Shown: positions 50,711-60,343 of the stretch, piece by piece | Numbering within the stretch: the first letter of the stretch is position 1 | How the letters are laid out: every line of letters begins with the position of its first letter | Origin: Microterricola gilva | Lineage (GTDB): Bacteria > Actinomycetota > Actinomycetes > Actinomycetales > Microbacteriaceae | Direction of reading: 5' to 3' | Length of the DNA: 64,000 nucleotides | NCBI RefSeq assembly: GCF_004217495.1 | Contig: NZ_SHLC01000001.1 | Coordinates: forward strand, 744,001-808,000 | Notes under the pieces: generated by a model | Told to the model about the DNA's origin: nothing | The model's input: only the letters and a program-made list of their open reading frames with translations | Database searches by the model: none | Translations under genes and position numbers: made by a program

Positions 50711-51945
50711 CGTGCACCGTCCGATCGCAACTGCTCGTGCCCGAAGACCTCGTCGTTCTTCGGCACCTCGAGGACGACGGTCGTCCCTGCCCCCGGCGAG
50801 GAGAACAGGCGGGCGTTGCCGCCGACCTCGCGCAGGCGACCGACAACGGACTCGGCGAAGCCGAGGCGTGCCGGGTCGACGTCGCCGAGGTTGAACCCGA
50901 CACCCGCATCGGTGATCATGGCGCGGAGGGTGTGCTCGTCATCGGTGATCGTGACGTCGGCCTCCGTCACCTGGGCGTGCCTGCGCACATTCTCCAGGCA
51001 CTCGCCGAGCGCACCGAGGAAGGCGTCGAGCACGTCGCTCGGCAGCAACACCTGACCGCTGCCGTGCCACTTGACGTCGAGGCCCATCCGGCCGAAGCGC
51101 TGCTTGACCGATTCGAGCGTGTTGCCGAGGGCCGACTCTGCGACCGGCTCGAGCGTGTATGCCCCTGACCGTTGCGGTGTCGGCACCCCACCGAGGCGCA
51201 GCTGACGCAGCAGCCTGGCGTCATCCGCCGCCTGATGGCGGAGGGCAGCAGCGCTGACGCCGACGCCGGAGTGAGCGAGCAGGGTGAGGGTCGCCAGCAC
51301 CGTGTCGTGGAGCAGGCGGGCGTCTTGCCTGCGTTGGGCCTCCGCCTCGCTGGCGAGGCGCTCTGCATGGTGGGCGCGACCGATGCTGGCGATGCGCTGC
51401 ATCACGCGCGGAACGCTCTGCGCGATCCACCACCCGGCTGCCCCGATCGCGATCCAGGCGGCGATGGTGAGCTGGAGCGGTGTCGAGTCCGGGAAGGCGC
51501 GCGGAGCGGTGGAGATCATGACACTCGCGCAGGTGACGAGGAAGCCGAGGCCGAGCAGCAGCAGCCGGGGTAGGCTCACCGTCGCCATCAGCGCGAGCGC
51601 GCCGAGCGCGCCGGCGCCGATCACCGAGATGGCAGCGACCGCGGCGATGCTGGGGTCACGGTCGACGCCGATCATGCCGGACTCCCCGGGATCGATGCCG
51701 AGCAGCAGGATCGCGAAGTTGCCGGAGACGAGGCAGATCGCGCTCCAGAGCGGCGTTCCGCGCTCGCCGATGAAGTAGTGCGCAATGGCCGTGATGGCCA
51801 GCAGGGCCAAGGTCGCGGCGAGCGTGAGGATCGACACCGCACCGGGCAACAGCACACAGACCGCCGCGAACACACAGGAACCGAGGCCGGAGTAGCGCAC
51901 GGTCCTGCGCAGCAGACGGTCACGCTCCTTCAGAATGCGCTGCAT
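50707..51945 (-). CDS. NarL-family sensor histidine kinase
   Basis: A 412-residue membrane kinase with five to six helices in the first 180 residues, then HisKA_3: AQRRQDARLLHDTVLATLTLLA with phospho-acceptor H213. The ATPase part has ECLENVRRHA (N-box) and ITDAGVGFNL (G1). It overlaps the partner membrane gene by 4 nt. A TAGTCT -10 (minus strand, 51985-51990, inside the end of metX) lies upstream, giving a leader of about 32 nt with AGGA as ribosome site. The signal is unknown. Confidence 0.9.
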   Translation of the reverse strand: MQRILKERDRLLRRTVRYSGLGSCVFAAVCVLLPGAVSILTLAATLALLAITAIAHYFIGERGTPLWSAICLVSGNFAILLLGIDPGESGMIGVDRDPSIAAVAAISVIGAGALGALALMATVSLPRLLLLGLGFLVTCASVMISTAPRAFPDSTPLQLTIAAWIAIGAAGWWIAQSVPRVMQRIASIGRAHHAERLASEAEAQRRQDARLLHDTVLATLTLLAHSGVGVSAAALRHQAADDARLLRQLRLGGVPTPQRSGAYTLEPVAESALGNTLESVKQRFGRMGLDVKWHGSGQVLLPSDVLDAFLGALGECLENVRRHAQVTEADVTITDDEHTLRAMITDAGVGFNLGDVDPARLGFAESVVGRLREVGGNARLFSSPGAGTTVVLEVPKNDEVFGHEQLRSDGAR

Positions 51946-51987
51946 GGATCCTGCCGGTGGTGTGAACGAGTGGGGTACAGGCCCAGA

Positions 51988-53208
51988 CTATCCTGCCGAC
52001 TCTTCGCCGTGCAGCAGGCGCTGCAGCTCGGCCGCCACGATGTCGGTTTCGATCAGGAAGCCGTCGTGGCCGTACTCGGAGACGAGCTCGACGGGGACGT
52101 CGCCATCGATGTTGCCGGCGATGCCGGCGGCGATCACGCGCTGCCCCTCGAGCGGGAACAGCCGGTCGCTGTCGATGCCGAGAACGAGCGTTCGTGCCGT
52201 CACCAGGCCGAGGGCGGCCGCGACACCGCCGCGCCCACGGCCGATGTCGTGCGAGTTCATTGCCTCGACGAGGGTGATGTAGCTGTTGGCGTCGAATCGC
52301 CTCGTGAACTTGTTGCCGTGGAAGTCGAGGTAGCTCTCGACGGCGAAGCGGCCCCCGGCGCCGAGCGGGCTGATGTCGCTCTGCCAGCTGCGCTCGAAGC
52401 GCTCGTTGAGTTCGCTGTGGCTGCGGTAGTTGAGCATGGCCATCCGCCGTGCGAGGGCGAGCCCCCTGGTGGGGCCGTCGCCGGCGACGGCGTCGTAGTA
52501 GTCGCCGCCCTGGAACAGCGGGTCGGTGCGGACCGCCTCGATCTGAACCGAGTTCAGCGCGATCTGATCGGCGGTCGTCACCGGGGGAGCGGCGAGCACG
52601 GCGAGTCGCTGAACCCGCTCCGGGCGGCCAACGGCCCATTCGATGGCGTGCATGCCGCCCATGGACCCGCCGATGACGGCGGCCCAGCGCTCGACACCGA
52701 GCGCGTCGGAGAGGGCGGCCTGCGCATCGACCTGGTCGCGGATGGTGAGGAAGGGGAAACGGGTGCCCCACTCGCTGCCGTCCGGCGCGAGGGAGGCCGG
52801 CCCGGTCGAGCCCTGGCATCCTCCGAGCATGTTGGGCGCGACGACGAACCACTGATCGGTGTCGATCGCCTTGCCTGGGCCGATGATGTCGCCCCACCAG
52901 CCGGGTGTCGCATGTGCAGGACCGGCGTCGCCGACGACGTGGCTGTCACCGGTGAGCGCGTGCAACACGAGCACGGCGTTGTCGGCTGCGGCGTTGAGTT
53001 CGCCCCAGCTCTCGTAGGCGATGCGGGCGTATGGCAGCCGGCCGCCGGCCTCGAAGCGCCGTTCGCCGATGCCGACGAAACGGCGGTTGCCGACGGGGTC
53101 GCCCTCGCGCCATGCCCCCGTCGCCGGGGCCTTGCCGAGCAGCGTGCGCGCCTGGGCCTCTGTGATGAAGCTCGAGGGCGCGACATCCGCCGAAGTCTGC
53201 CAGTCCAT
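51988..53208 (-). CDS. metX: Homoserine O-acetyltransferase
   Basis: A 406-residue alpha/beta-hydrolase-fold transferase that acetylates homoserine, first committed step of methionine synthesis. The nucleophile elbow GGSMGGMHAIEWA holds the Ser; further motifs are LTGDSHV near the start, the Asp in LGIDSDRLFPLEGQ and the His in EYGHDGFLIE. The start ATG has CACAAT 6 nt upstream and a weak GAGG. It lies downstream of metY on the same strand but behind a strong terminator. Confidence 0.95.
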   Translation of the reverse strand: MDWQTSADVAPSSFITEAQARTLLGKAPATGAWREGDPVGNRRFVGIGERRFEAGGRLPYARIAYESWGELNAAADNAVLVLHALTGDSHVVGDAGPAHATPGWWGDIIGPGKAIDTDQWFVVAPNMLGGCQGSTGPASLAPDGSEWGTRFPFLTIRDQVDAQAALSDALGVERWAAVIGGSMGGMHAIEWAVGRPERVQRLAVLAAPPVTTADQIALNSVQIEAVRTDPLFQGGDYYDAVAGDGPTRGLALARRMAMLNYRSHSELNERFERSWQSDISPLGAGGRFAVESYLDFHGNKFTRRFDANSYITLVEAMNSHDIGRGRGGVAAALGLVTARTLVLGIDSDRLFPLEGQRVIAAGIAGNIDGDVPVELVSEYGHDGFLIETDIVAAELQRLLHGEESAG

Positions 53209-53327
53209 GCCTCAATTGTGCCGTGCCGGCCGCGGGGTCCGGGGTTTGTTACAGCGCGACGCGCAGCGTCGCGAAAGGCGGCAGCCATCCACCAGGCAAA
53301 CTCGGCAACTCTCGCCGATGCTCGCGG

Positions 53328-53346
53328 GGTTTCGACAGGCTGAGCT
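53328..53346. repeat. Intergenic GGTTTCGACAGGCT element
   Basis: GGTTTCGACAGGCTGAGCT lies between the metY terminator and metX. From memory, near copies of this motif occur repeatedly between genes in Microbacteriaceae; only one copy is visible here. Confidence 0.35.
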
Positions 53347-53356
53347 CTGAAAACGA

Positions 53357-53390
53357 CGATGCCTCGCCCGGAGGACCGGGCGAGGCATCG
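53357..53390 (-). terminator. Intrinsic terminator after metY
   Basis: A perfect 15-bp stem (53357-53371 with 53376-53390), loop of 4 nt, followed on the minus strand by TCGTTTTC. It lies 21 nt past the metY stop codon. Confidence 0.88.
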
Positions 53391-53411
53391 CTGGGAAGGG
53401 GTGAACCGCTG

Positions 53412-54743
53412 TTACGCGTTCGCGTTCGCGGCGTCGGTGACGGCGCGGGCCGCGGCGAAGCCGGTCTCGAGGTCGGCGAGGATGTCGGCGATGTTCTCGA
53501 TGCCGAGGGAGAGGCGCACGAGGCCGGGCGTGACGCCGGCGGTGAGCTGCTGCTCTGGCGAGAGCTGCGAGTGCGTGGTCGATGCCGGGTGGATGACGAG
53601 CGAGCGCACGTCGCCGATGTTGGCGAGGTGGCTGAACAGGCCCAGGTTGTCCACGAGTGCACGGCCGGCTTCGACGCCGCCCTTGAGCTCGAAGGAGAGG
53701 ACGGCGCCGACGCCCTTGGGGGCGTACTTGTTTGCGGCGGCGTACCAGGGGCTGGATGGCAGGCCGGAGTAGTTGACCGAGGCGACGTCCGGGTGGTTGT
53801 CGAGCCACTCTGCGACGTCCTGGGCGTTCTGCACGTGGCGCTCGATGCGCAGCGAGAGGGTCTCGATGCCCTGGATGAGCTGCCAGGCGCTCGCCGGGGC
53901 GATCGCGGCACCGAGGTCGCGCAGCAGCTGCACGCGGGCCTTGATGATGTAGGCGAGGCCGTCGCCGACCGCTGCCGTGTAGCTCGCGCCGTGGTAGCTG
54001 GGGTCCGGCAGCGTGAGGCCGGGGAACTTCTCGACGTTCTTGGACCACTCGAAGGTGCCGCCGTCGACGATGATGCCGCCGATCACGGTGCCGTGGCCGC
54101 CGAGGAACTTCGTGGCCGAGTGGATGATGATGTCGGCACCGTGCTGGAACGGCTGGATCAGGTACGGGGTGGCGATCGTGTTGTCGACGACCAGCGGGAC
54201 GCCGCTCTCGTGGGCGACGTCGGCGACGAGCGCGATGTCGAGGATGTTGATCTTCGGGTTGCCGATGGTCTCGGCGAAGAACAGCTTGGTGTTCGGGCGT
54301 GCGGCGCGGCGCCACTCGTCTGCGTCGTCCTGGTTCTCGACGAAGGTCGTCTCGATGCCGAGCTTGGCCAGCGTGTACTTGAAGAGGTTGTAGGTTCCGC
54401 CGTAGATCGAGCTCGACGACACGATGTGGTCGCCGGCCTGGGCGATGTTCAGAACCGCGATCGTCGCAGCGGACTGGCCGGAGGAGAGCAGCAGTGCGCC
54501 GGTACCGCCTTCGAGGGCGGTGACGCGCTGCTCGACGACATCCTGGGTCGGGTTCTGGATGCGGGTGTAGATGTTGCCGAACTCGGCCAGCGCGAAGAGG
54601 TTCTTGGCGTGGTCGGAGTTGTTGAAGACGTAGGAGGTGGTCTGGTAGATCGGCGTCGCGCGGGCATTCGTCACCGGGTCGGGGCGTGCGCCGGAGTGGA
54701 CCTGCTTGGTTTCGAACTTCCAGCTTGCGGTGTTGTCGCTCAT
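53412..54743 (-). CDS. metY: O-acetylhomoserine sulfhydrylase
   Basis: A 443-residue PLP enzyme of the Cys/Met metabolism family that makes homocysteine (or methionine) from O-acetylhomoserine and sulfide. The PLP lysine lies in HSATKFLGGHGTVIGG; the N-terminus reads TKQVHSGARPDPVTNARATPIYQTTSYVF, and the C-terminus RLSLGIENIADILADLE, all typical. GGAG lies upstream of the ATG. A good promoter (TTGGCA, 17 nt, TAGGCT) precedes it. With metX this gives the direct sulfhydrylation route. Confidence 0.95.
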   Translation of the reverse strand: MSDNTASWKFETKQVHSGARPDPVTNARATPIYQTTSYVFNNSDHAKNLFALAEFGNIYTRIQNPTQDVVEQRVTALEGGTGALLLSSGQSAATIAVLNIAQAGDHIVSSSSIYGGTYNLFKYTLAKLGIETTFVENQDDADEWRRAARPNTKLFFAETIGNPKINILDIALVADVAHESGVPLVVDNTIATPYLIQPFQHGADIIIHSATKFLGGHGTVIGGIIVDGGTFEWSKNVEKFPGLTLPDPSYHGASYTAAVGDGLAYIIKARVQLLRDLGAAIAPASAWQLIQGIETLSLRIERHVQNAQDVAEWLDNHPDVASVNYSGLPSSPWYAAANKYAPKGVGAVLSFELKGGVEAGRALVDNLGLFSHLANIGDVRSLVIHPASTTHSQLSPEQQLTAGVTPGLVRLSLGIENIADILADLETGFAAARAVTDAANANA

Positions 54744-54792
54744 GAGGGTGGGTTCTCCTTAGAGCGTCTGGACCATCCACCGCTCGAGAGTG

Positions 54793-54821
54793 AGCCTATG
54801 GGCTCCGCCAAACGGTGCCAA
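54793..54821 (-). promoter_or_regulatory. metY promoter
   Basis: On the minus strand, -35 TTGGCA (54816-54821), a 17-nt spacer and -10 TAGGCT (54793-54798). Transcription would start near 54786, leaving about 43 nt of leader, too little for a SAM riboswitch. Confidence 0.6.
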
Positions 54822-54897
54822 CACACCCCGAAACGCGTCGTAACACTGGAAATCCGGGTGTAGTTCCTGCGCGGGGGAGCCGGGAATTCCGTGTTTT

Positions 54898-55989
54898 CTA
54901 GCGCGGGGCGTCCTTCGGCAGCACGATCGTTCCGGTGGCCGTGCTGTCCTCCCTGCGGAACAGCCAATCCGCGCGCGGCTCGACGAGCGGGCGGAACACC
55001 TTCCGGATGAACGGCATCGACAACACGATCGACACCGCGATGCAGAACGCGATGACGGCCGGCAGCACCCACCACGGCTGCGGGCCGGCCAGGATGCCGC
55101 CCTCCCTGATCGGGTACAGCAGGAAGGTGTGCAGCAGGTAGATGTACATCGTCGCGGCGCCGAGGCCCGTGAACCAGGTCGTGCGGCGCGGCATCAGCAT
55201 GAGGAAGGCAAGCACGAGGCCGAAGGCGAGCAGCATGACGGCGAGGCGGATGCCGCCCGCCCACCATTCGCTGTAGCCGATGCTCGCGTACGACTCGTCG
55301 TAGAGCAGGAAGCGGCGGATCTTGATGCCGCGCCACGTGTCGATGCCGAGCGCGACCGCGACAGCGAGGGCCGCGAACAGGGCGATCGCCGCCGCGCGCC
55401 ACCGCCAGATCGCGGCGGGTCCCATGCTCAGCCAGCGACCGGTGACCTGCCACTGGCGCAGGCTCCAGCCGAACACGAAGAAGGGCAGGAACCCGAGGGT
55501 GCGGGAGAGGGCGAACAGGGAGTCGATGTTGGCGAAGTAGCCTGCGCCGATCGAGATGGCGATCGCGATGAGCAACGGCCAGCGCAGCAGCACGAGGTAG
55601 GGCAGCACGATGCGCCAGGCGGCGAGGGCGAGCAGGAACCAGAGGGTCCAGCTGGCGCTGGAGTAGTCCAGCCAGAACTCGCCGCCGCTCACCCAGCGGA
55701 TCACGGTCCAGATCGTCTCGAAGATCAGATACGGCAACAAGATGTCGGTGACGACGCGCTTCATCTGCCGCCCGTTCGGCGTGCCCGACTTCGCGAAGTA
55801 GCCGCTCACCGTCACGAAGACGCCGACGTGGAAGGCGTAGATGAACAGATAGGTCGAGTAGGCGGCATCCGATTCGCTGATCAGCTTGAGGATGCCGTGA
55901 CCGACAACCATCAGGGTGATGGCGATCCAGCGCGCGTTGTCCCAGAGGGGCACGCGGCGCTTGGCCTTGCTGGCGGCGAGTGAAGTCAT
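54898..55989 (-). CDS. Membrane acyltransferase (family 3)
   Basis: A 363-residue integral membrane acyltransferase of the OafA/family 3 class with about ten helices. The N-terminal motif WDNARWIAITLMVVGHGI holds the conserved His of the family, and an Arg-rich loop (RWVSG, RRTTW) follows later. It probably adds acetyl or another acyl group to a surface glycan or lipid; the acceptor is unknown. The ATG at 55989 was chosen by the beginning of the conserved N-terminal region. It is divergent from an SDR gene. Confidence 0.85.
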   Translation of the reverse strand: MTSLAASKAKRRVPLWDNARWIAITLMVVGHGILKLISESDAAYSTYLFIYAFHVGVFVTVSGYFAKSGTPNGRQMKRVVTDILLPYLIFETIWTVIRWVSGGEFWLDYSSASWTLWFLLALAAWRIVLPYLVLLRWPLLIAIAISIGAGYFANIDSLFALSRTLGFLPFFVFGWSLRQWQVTGRWLSMGPAAIWRWRAAAIALFAALAVAVALGIDTWRGIKIRRFLLYDESYASIGYSEWWAGGIRLAVMLLAFGLVLAFLMLMPRRTTWFTGLGAATMYIYLLHTFLLYPIREGGILAGPQPWWVLPAVIAFCIAVSIVLSMPFIRKVFRPLVEPRADWLFRREDSTATGTIVLPKDAPR

Positions 55990-56067
55990 CGAGAACCATT
56001 CTGCCCCGCAGCCGGCGTTGCCCGCTCGGTTTGCACGCGCCGCCCCGGCACCCGGCACAATGGAGCC

Positions 56068-56877
56068 ATGAGTGAGACGGGTGCAGATGTGGCTGGTGCA
56101 GTTGTGAGGCGTGCGGTTGTGACCGGCGCGAGTTCCGGGATCGGCGCGGCCACGGTGCGCGGGCTGCGCGCCGCCGGCTGGGACGTGGTCGGCGTCGCCA
56201 GGCGCGAGGATCGACTGGCGGCGCTCGCCGCGGAGACCGGCGCGAGTTTCTTCGTCGCCGACCTCACCAAGCAGGCCGACGTCGACGCGCTCGCCGCGCA
56301 CCTGGCCGCGACGGGACCGCTGCACGCCGTCGTGAACAACGCAGGCGGCGCGAAGGGCCTGGCCAGCGTCGAGGGCTCGGAGGCCGACGACTGGCAGTGG
56401 ATGTTCGAGATCAATGTCGTCGCCGTCAAGCGCGTCATCACCGCCCTGCTGCCGCAATTGCGCGCCACCGTGCTGGCCGACGGCGGCTCTGCCGACATCC
56501 TGAACGTCACCTCGATCGCCGGACACGTCGCCTACGCGGGCGGGGGTGGATACAACGCGGCCAAGTTCGCCGCGCACGCGATGACGGCGGTGCTGCGGCT
56601 CGAGCTGAACGGCGAGCCGATCCGGGTGATCGAGGTCGCGCCGGGCATGGTGCACACGGAGGAGTTCTCGCTCGTGCGCTTCGGCGGTGACCAGGCCAGG
56701 GCTGATGCCGTCTACGCCGATGTCCCGGACCCGCTCGTCGCCGACGACGTCGCAGACGAGATCGTGCACGCGCTCACGCGGCCGCCCCACGTCGACCTCG
56801 ACCTGATCGTGATCAAGCCGGTCGCACAGTCCGCTCCCCACCTCGTGGCGAAGGGCGCGCTCGCACCACGCGTGTAG
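56068..56877 (+). CDS. Short-chain dehydrogenase/reductase
   Basis: A 269-residue classical SDR. Nucleotide motif VTGASSGIG near residue 20, NNAGG at about 90, catalytic Ser/Tyr/Lys in NVTSIAG and YNAAK, and the post-catalytic PGMVHTEEF. Substrate unknown; typical NAD(P)-dependent oxidoreductase of the cytosol. CACAAT precedes the ATG by 6 nt, with GGAG between, as also seen before metX. It converges on the MFS gene (10 nt between stop codons). Confidence 0.9.
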   Translation: MSETGADVAGAVVRRAVVTGASSGIGAATVRGLRAAGWDVVGVARREDRLAALAAETGASFFVADLTKQADVDALAAHLAATGPLHAVVNNAGGAKGLASVEGSEADDWQWMFEINVVAVKRVITALLPQLRATVLADGGSADILNVTSIAGHVAYAGGGGYNAAKFAAHAMTAVLRLELNGEPIRVIEVAPGMVHTEEFSLVRFGGDQARADAVYADVPDPLVADDVADEIVHALTRPPHVDLDLIVIKPVAQSAPHLVAKGALAPRV

Positions 56878-56887
56878 CGCGGCGCCG

Positions 56888-58378
56888 TTACTCGGGCACC
56901 GCGGCGACGGCGGCCAGCTCGTCGGCGACGCTCGGGTCGGCGAAAGCGAGCTTCGGCACGAAGAACAGCAGCACCGCCGCGGTCAGAGCGCCGAGACCGC
57001 ACACCGTCCAGACGACCATGTAGCCGGCCAGGCTGGCGGCGGTCGAGGTGACGGCGGAGGCGGCCCCGGCCAGCAGCACGACACCGAAGATGGCCGAGGC
57101 GAATGAGCCACCGATCGTCTTCGTGGTGTTGGTGAGGCCGGATGCCACACCGGTCTGCCCGCGCGGGGCTGCCGCGGCCGCGGCGGCAGGCAGCGCTCCG
57201 ACGAGCGCGCCGGAACCGAGGCCGGCGATGAACATGTTCAGGAAGACCTGCCACACCTCGAGGTGGAACGGGATGAACAGCAGGTAGCCGATCGCGACCA
57301 GGAATGCGGCCGCGATGAGCGCGATCCGGGGGCTGAGCCGCTTGGATGCGATCGGGAACAGCAGGGCGCCGATGATCATCGAGATCAGGTAGGTGCCGAT
57401 CAGCGTCGAGATGTCCGAGGCCTCCAGCCCCAGGCCGTAGCCGTTCACCGCGTCGGTGCCGGCGTAGGTGGCGAGCGGCGCCTGGGCGCCGAGCAGGCTG
57501 ATACCGATGAGGCCGGCCGTCAGCTGCACCGGCCACATGTTCGGCTGGCGCAGCACCCGCAGATCGATCGCGGGGTCGGCCTGCTTGAGTTCCCACTTGC
57601 CGAACGGCCAGAAGCTCAGCAGGCCGATGGCGATGAGCGCCCACACCCACCATGTCTCCGGCCCGTTGATGCGCAGGAAGGTGAGACCGGAGGTGATGAG
57701 GAGCAGGCCAACGGTGAGCAGGGTGAAGCCGACGACGTCGAGCGTGCGCTTCTCGGTTCCCGGCTCCGACTCCGGAACACCGAAGAGGATCGCGAAGAAG
57801 ACGAGGGTCACGGCGATCGCCGGCACGAACAGCGTGAGCGTGATGTTCTCGCCGAGGGCCGCGAAGACACGTCCGGCGCTCAGGGCGCCGATGATCGCGC
57901 CGGCCTCGAGCGCGACGACGAGCAACCCGGCCGCGCGCCGTGTCTGCGACGGCCCGTGGCCGCTGCGGCGGCCGCGATCGAAGATCAGCGCGACCTCGAG
58001 CGGCAGCCAGACCACGTAGAAGCCCTGCAGCGCCCAGGCGGCGAGGAAGCTCCAGAAGTCACCGGCGAAGGCGAGCCACCAGCTGGCGCCAGCGGTGAGC
58101 ACGGTGGTGGCGAGCAGGATCCGCTTGTGCCCGAACATGTCGCCGAGCTTGGCGAGGAACGGGACGACGAGGGCGGAGAGCAGCAGCTGCGATGCCTCGA
58201 ACCAGTTGAAGTCGGCGTCGTGGATGCCGAGGTGGTCGACGAGATCCGGGATCAGGGGAACGTAGTAGCCCTGCAGGATTCCGCTCGTGATCTCGACGAG
58301 GAACAGCCAGCCGACGATGGCCGCGGTCACCCCCGCAACGTTCCGTGCGCCACGCTGCGCAGTGGGTGCTGAAGTCAT
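56888..58378 (-). CDS. MFS transporter (DHA2-like)
   Basis: A 496-residue transporter with 14 predicted helices, which suggests the DHA2 class. It has the motif A-type loop GDMFGHKRILL between helices 2 and 3 and a long hydrophobic C-terminal bundle. Substrate unknown; drug or metabolite export is likely. It is divergent from the PRTase gene, with about 80 nt in between. No local regulator gene is visible. Confidence 0.82.
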   Translation of the reverse strand: MTSAPTAQRGARNVAGVTAAIVGWLFLVEITSGILQGYYVPLIPDLVDHLGIHDADFNWFEASQLLLSALVVPFLAKLGDMFGHKRILLATTVLTAGASWWLAFAGDFWSFLAAWALQGFYVVWLPLEVALIFDRGRRSGHGPSQTRRAAGLLVVALEAGAIIGALSAGRVFAALGENITLTLFVPAIAVTLVFFAILFGVPESEPGTEKRTLDVVGFTLLTVGLLLITSGLTFLRINGPETWWVWALIAIGLLSFWPFGKWELKQADPAIDLRVLRQPNMWPVQLTAGLIGISLLGAQAPLATYAGTDAVNGYGLGLEASDISTLIGTYLISMIIGALLFPIASKRLSPRIALIAAAFLVAIGYLLFIPFHLEVWQVFLNMFIAGLGSGALVGALPAAAAAAAPRGQTGVASGLTNTTKTIGGSFASAIFGVVLLAGAASAVTSTAASLAGYMVVWTVCGLGALTAAVLLFFVPKLAFADPSVADELAAVAAVPE

Positions 58379-58445
58379 CCTCGGATGCTACAGCCTGCGG
58401 CATCCGCAATTCGCTCCGACGTGCAGCTGAGGGGCAGAGTGCGAT

Positions 58446-58451
58446 TACCCT
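58446..58451 (+). promoter_or_regulatory. Leaderless -10 element of the PRTase gene
   Basis: TACCCT 6 nt before the ATG at 58458; no Shine-Dalgarno is visible. Confidence 0.55.
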
Positions 58452-58457
58452 TACTTC

Positions 58458-58967
58458 ATGGCATTTGACGCAGACGATTCAGCAGCAGGCAACGAGACCA
58501 TCGAGAAGGAGATTCTCGAGTGGTCGGAATTCGCGGACGCCTCGCGCGATCTCGCGCGGGAAGTGCTGGAGAGCGGCTTCGTTCCCGAGGTCGTCATCGC
58601 GGTCGCCCGCGGCGGACTGCTGCTGGCCGGCGCGATCTCCTACGCGCTCGGCACCAAGAACTGCGGTTCGATCAACGTCGAGTTCTACACCGGCGTCAAC
58701 GAGCGCCTGCCCGAGCCGCAGCTGGCCGCGCCGATGCTCGACGCGCCGGCCCTCGCCGGCAAGCGCGTGCTCCTCGTCGACGACGTCTCCGACTCCGGCC
58801 ACACCCTCGTGAAGGTGCTCGGGATCCTCGCCGAGAACGGCGCGGAGGTGCGCACCGCGACGCTCTACACCAAGCCGCACACGGTGCTCGAGCCCAACTT
58901 CTACTACCGCAAGACGGCCGGCTGGATCGTCTTCCCGTGGTCGGCGCTGCCGCCCGTCGCGGTCTAG
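58458..58967 (+). CDS. Phosphoribosyltransferase (xanthine/guanine PRTase-like)
   Basis: A 169-residue type I PRTase. The PRPP-binding loop [13 protein letters not shown] and the hood region ([15 protein letters not shown]) are clear. The closest-looking families are Gpt-like purine salvage enzymes (xanthine or guanine with PRPP to the monophosphate), but the base specificity cannot be fixed by eye. It ends 13 nt before the ung start codon. Confidence 0.85.
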   Translation: MAFDADDSAAGNETIEKEILEWSEFADASRDLAREVLESGFVPEVVIAVARGGLLLAGAISYALGTKNCGSINVEFYTGVNERLPEPQLAAPMLDAPALAGKRVLLVDDVSDSGHTLVKVLGILAENGAEVRTATLYTKPHTVLEPNFYYRKTAGWIVFPWSALPPVAV

Positions 58968-58980
58968 CCCGCGCGGCGTC

Positions 58981-59718
58981 GTGACGGCATCCGGCGGCGA
59001 CTCGGGAACAGGCCCGGCGTTCGACCGTTCGCAGGTCCACCCCGGCTGGGCGAGCGCGCTCGCCGCGGTGGAGCCGGAGCTGGCCGGGCTCGAGCGTTTC
59101 CTCGCGGACGAGCCCGGTTTCCTGCCTGCCCCGGATGCCGTGCTGCGCGCACTCAGGGGAGACCCGGCCGCCGTGCGCGTGCTCATCGTCGGGCAGGACC
59201 CGTACCCGACATCCGGGCACTCGATGGGGCTCGCGTTCTCGGTCGCGCCGCACGTGCGGCCGTTGCCGCGCAGCCTCGCCAACATCTACACCGAGCTGCG
59301 CGACGACCTCGGGATCGCGACGCCGGCGCATGGCGATCTGAGCGCGTGGGCGGAACAGGGCGTACTGCTGCTGAACCGCGTGCTCACCGTGCGGCCGAGC
59401 GAGGCCGGCTCGCACCGGAGGCGCGGGTGGGAGGCGGTGACGGAGGAGCTGATCCGCTCCATCGTCGCGCGTGATCCTGCGCAGCCACTCGTGGTGATCC
59501 TCTGGGGCAACGACGCGCAGTCGCTCGTGCCGCTGCTGGGCGGCGCAACTGTGATCAGTTCCGCGCACCCGAGCCCGCTGTCGGCCAGGCGCGGCTTCTT
59601 CGGATCCCGGCCGTTCAGCCGCGCGAATGCCGCGCTCGCCCAGCAGGGCGCGCCGCCCGTCGACTGGTCGCTCGGAGCGGTGGACGAGCCACATCCGACG
59701 CTCGAAATGCTCTGGTAA
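58981..59718 (+). CDS. ung: Uracil-DNA glycosylase
   Basis: A 245-residue family 1 UDG that removes uracil from DNA. The water-activating motif is [17 protein letters not shown], and the minor-groove loop is [22 protein letters not shown]. The start is the GTG at 58981, 13 nt after the PRTase stop; the first 12 residues are variable. Length is normal for the family. Confidence 0.95.
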   Translation: MTASGGDSGTGPAFDRSQVHPGWASALAAVEPELAGLERFLADEPGFLPAPDAVLRALRGDPAAVRVLIVGQDPYPTSGHSMGLAFSVAPHVRPLPRSLANIYTELRDDLGIATPAHGDLSAWAEQGVLLLNRVLTVRPSEAGSHRRRGWEAVTEELIRSIVARDPAQPLVVILWGNDAQSLVPLLGGATVISSAHPSPLSARRGFFGSRPFSRANAALAQQGAPPVDWSLGAVDEPHPTLEMLW

Positions 59719-59741
59719 CAGCGCCGGGTTAATCTGGAATC

Positions 59742-60320
59742 ATGCTCGAAGAGGAATACCAGCCGCGGCGCACACTGCCCAGGCACCTGCAGAAGACGGA
59801 GGCGCCGGAGGCGCCGTTTGAGTTCGCGCTGCGCGAGACGACCGCGGCCGATCTGCCGCACATCCGCGAGATCTACAACTACTACGTCGCCAACTCGACG
59901 GTGACGTTTGACGAGGACGCCATGACGCTGGCGGAGTGGCGTGACAAGTTCGAGTACCTCACCAAGCTCGGCATGCCGTTCATCGTCGCGGTCTCCCCGA
60001 GCGGCCAGATCCTCGGCTACGCCCTCGTCGCGCCGTGGAAGCAGAAGCGGGCGTACCGCTTCACCGTGGAGAACTCGATTTACCTCGGGCCGGCGGCAAC
60101 CGGCAAGGGGCTGGGCCGTGTGCTGCTCGCCGAGCTCATCGCCCGCTCGAAGCAGGCTGGACTCAAGGAGATGATTGCCGTGATCGCCGATCAGGGCGCA
60201 GACGCATCGCTCGCGCTGCACCAGCAGTTCGGCTTCCACGAGATCGGCCGCATGGGCCGGGTCGGATTCAAGTTCGAGCGCTGGCTCGGCATCGTGATGC
60301 TGCAGCTCTCCCTCAAGTAG
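59742..60320 (+). CDS. GNAT acetyltransferase (phosphinothricin acetyltransferase-like)
   Basis: A 192-residue GNAT protein with a 30-residue N-terminal extension. The motif LRETTAADLPHIREIYNYYVANSTVTFDE and the acetyl-CoA loop GLGRVLLAEL after YLGPAATGKG fit the phosphinothricin/methionine sulfone acetyltransferase (Pat) group, and the central GYALVAPWKQKRAYRFTVE also belongs to it. It may detoxify amino-acid analogues; the natural substrate is unknown. It is convergent with the second SDR gene. Confidence 0.85.
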   Translation: MLEEEYQPRRTLPRHLQKTEAPEAPFEFALRETTAADLPHIREIYNYYVANSTVTFDEDAMTLAEWRDKFEYLTKLGMPFIVAVSPSGQILGYALVAPWKQKRAYRFTVENSIYLGPAATGKGLGRVLLAELIARSKQAGLKEMIAVIADQGADASLALHQQFGFHEIGRMGRVGFKFERWLGIVMLQLSLK

Positions 60321-60343
60321 CCCACCCCGCCGCTCGACGTCCA

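Noticed and set aside
54744-54897. A possible SAM riboswitch before metY
   Set aside because: A good promoter at 54793-54821 leaves only about 43 nt of leader, and I see no SAM-type core helices.
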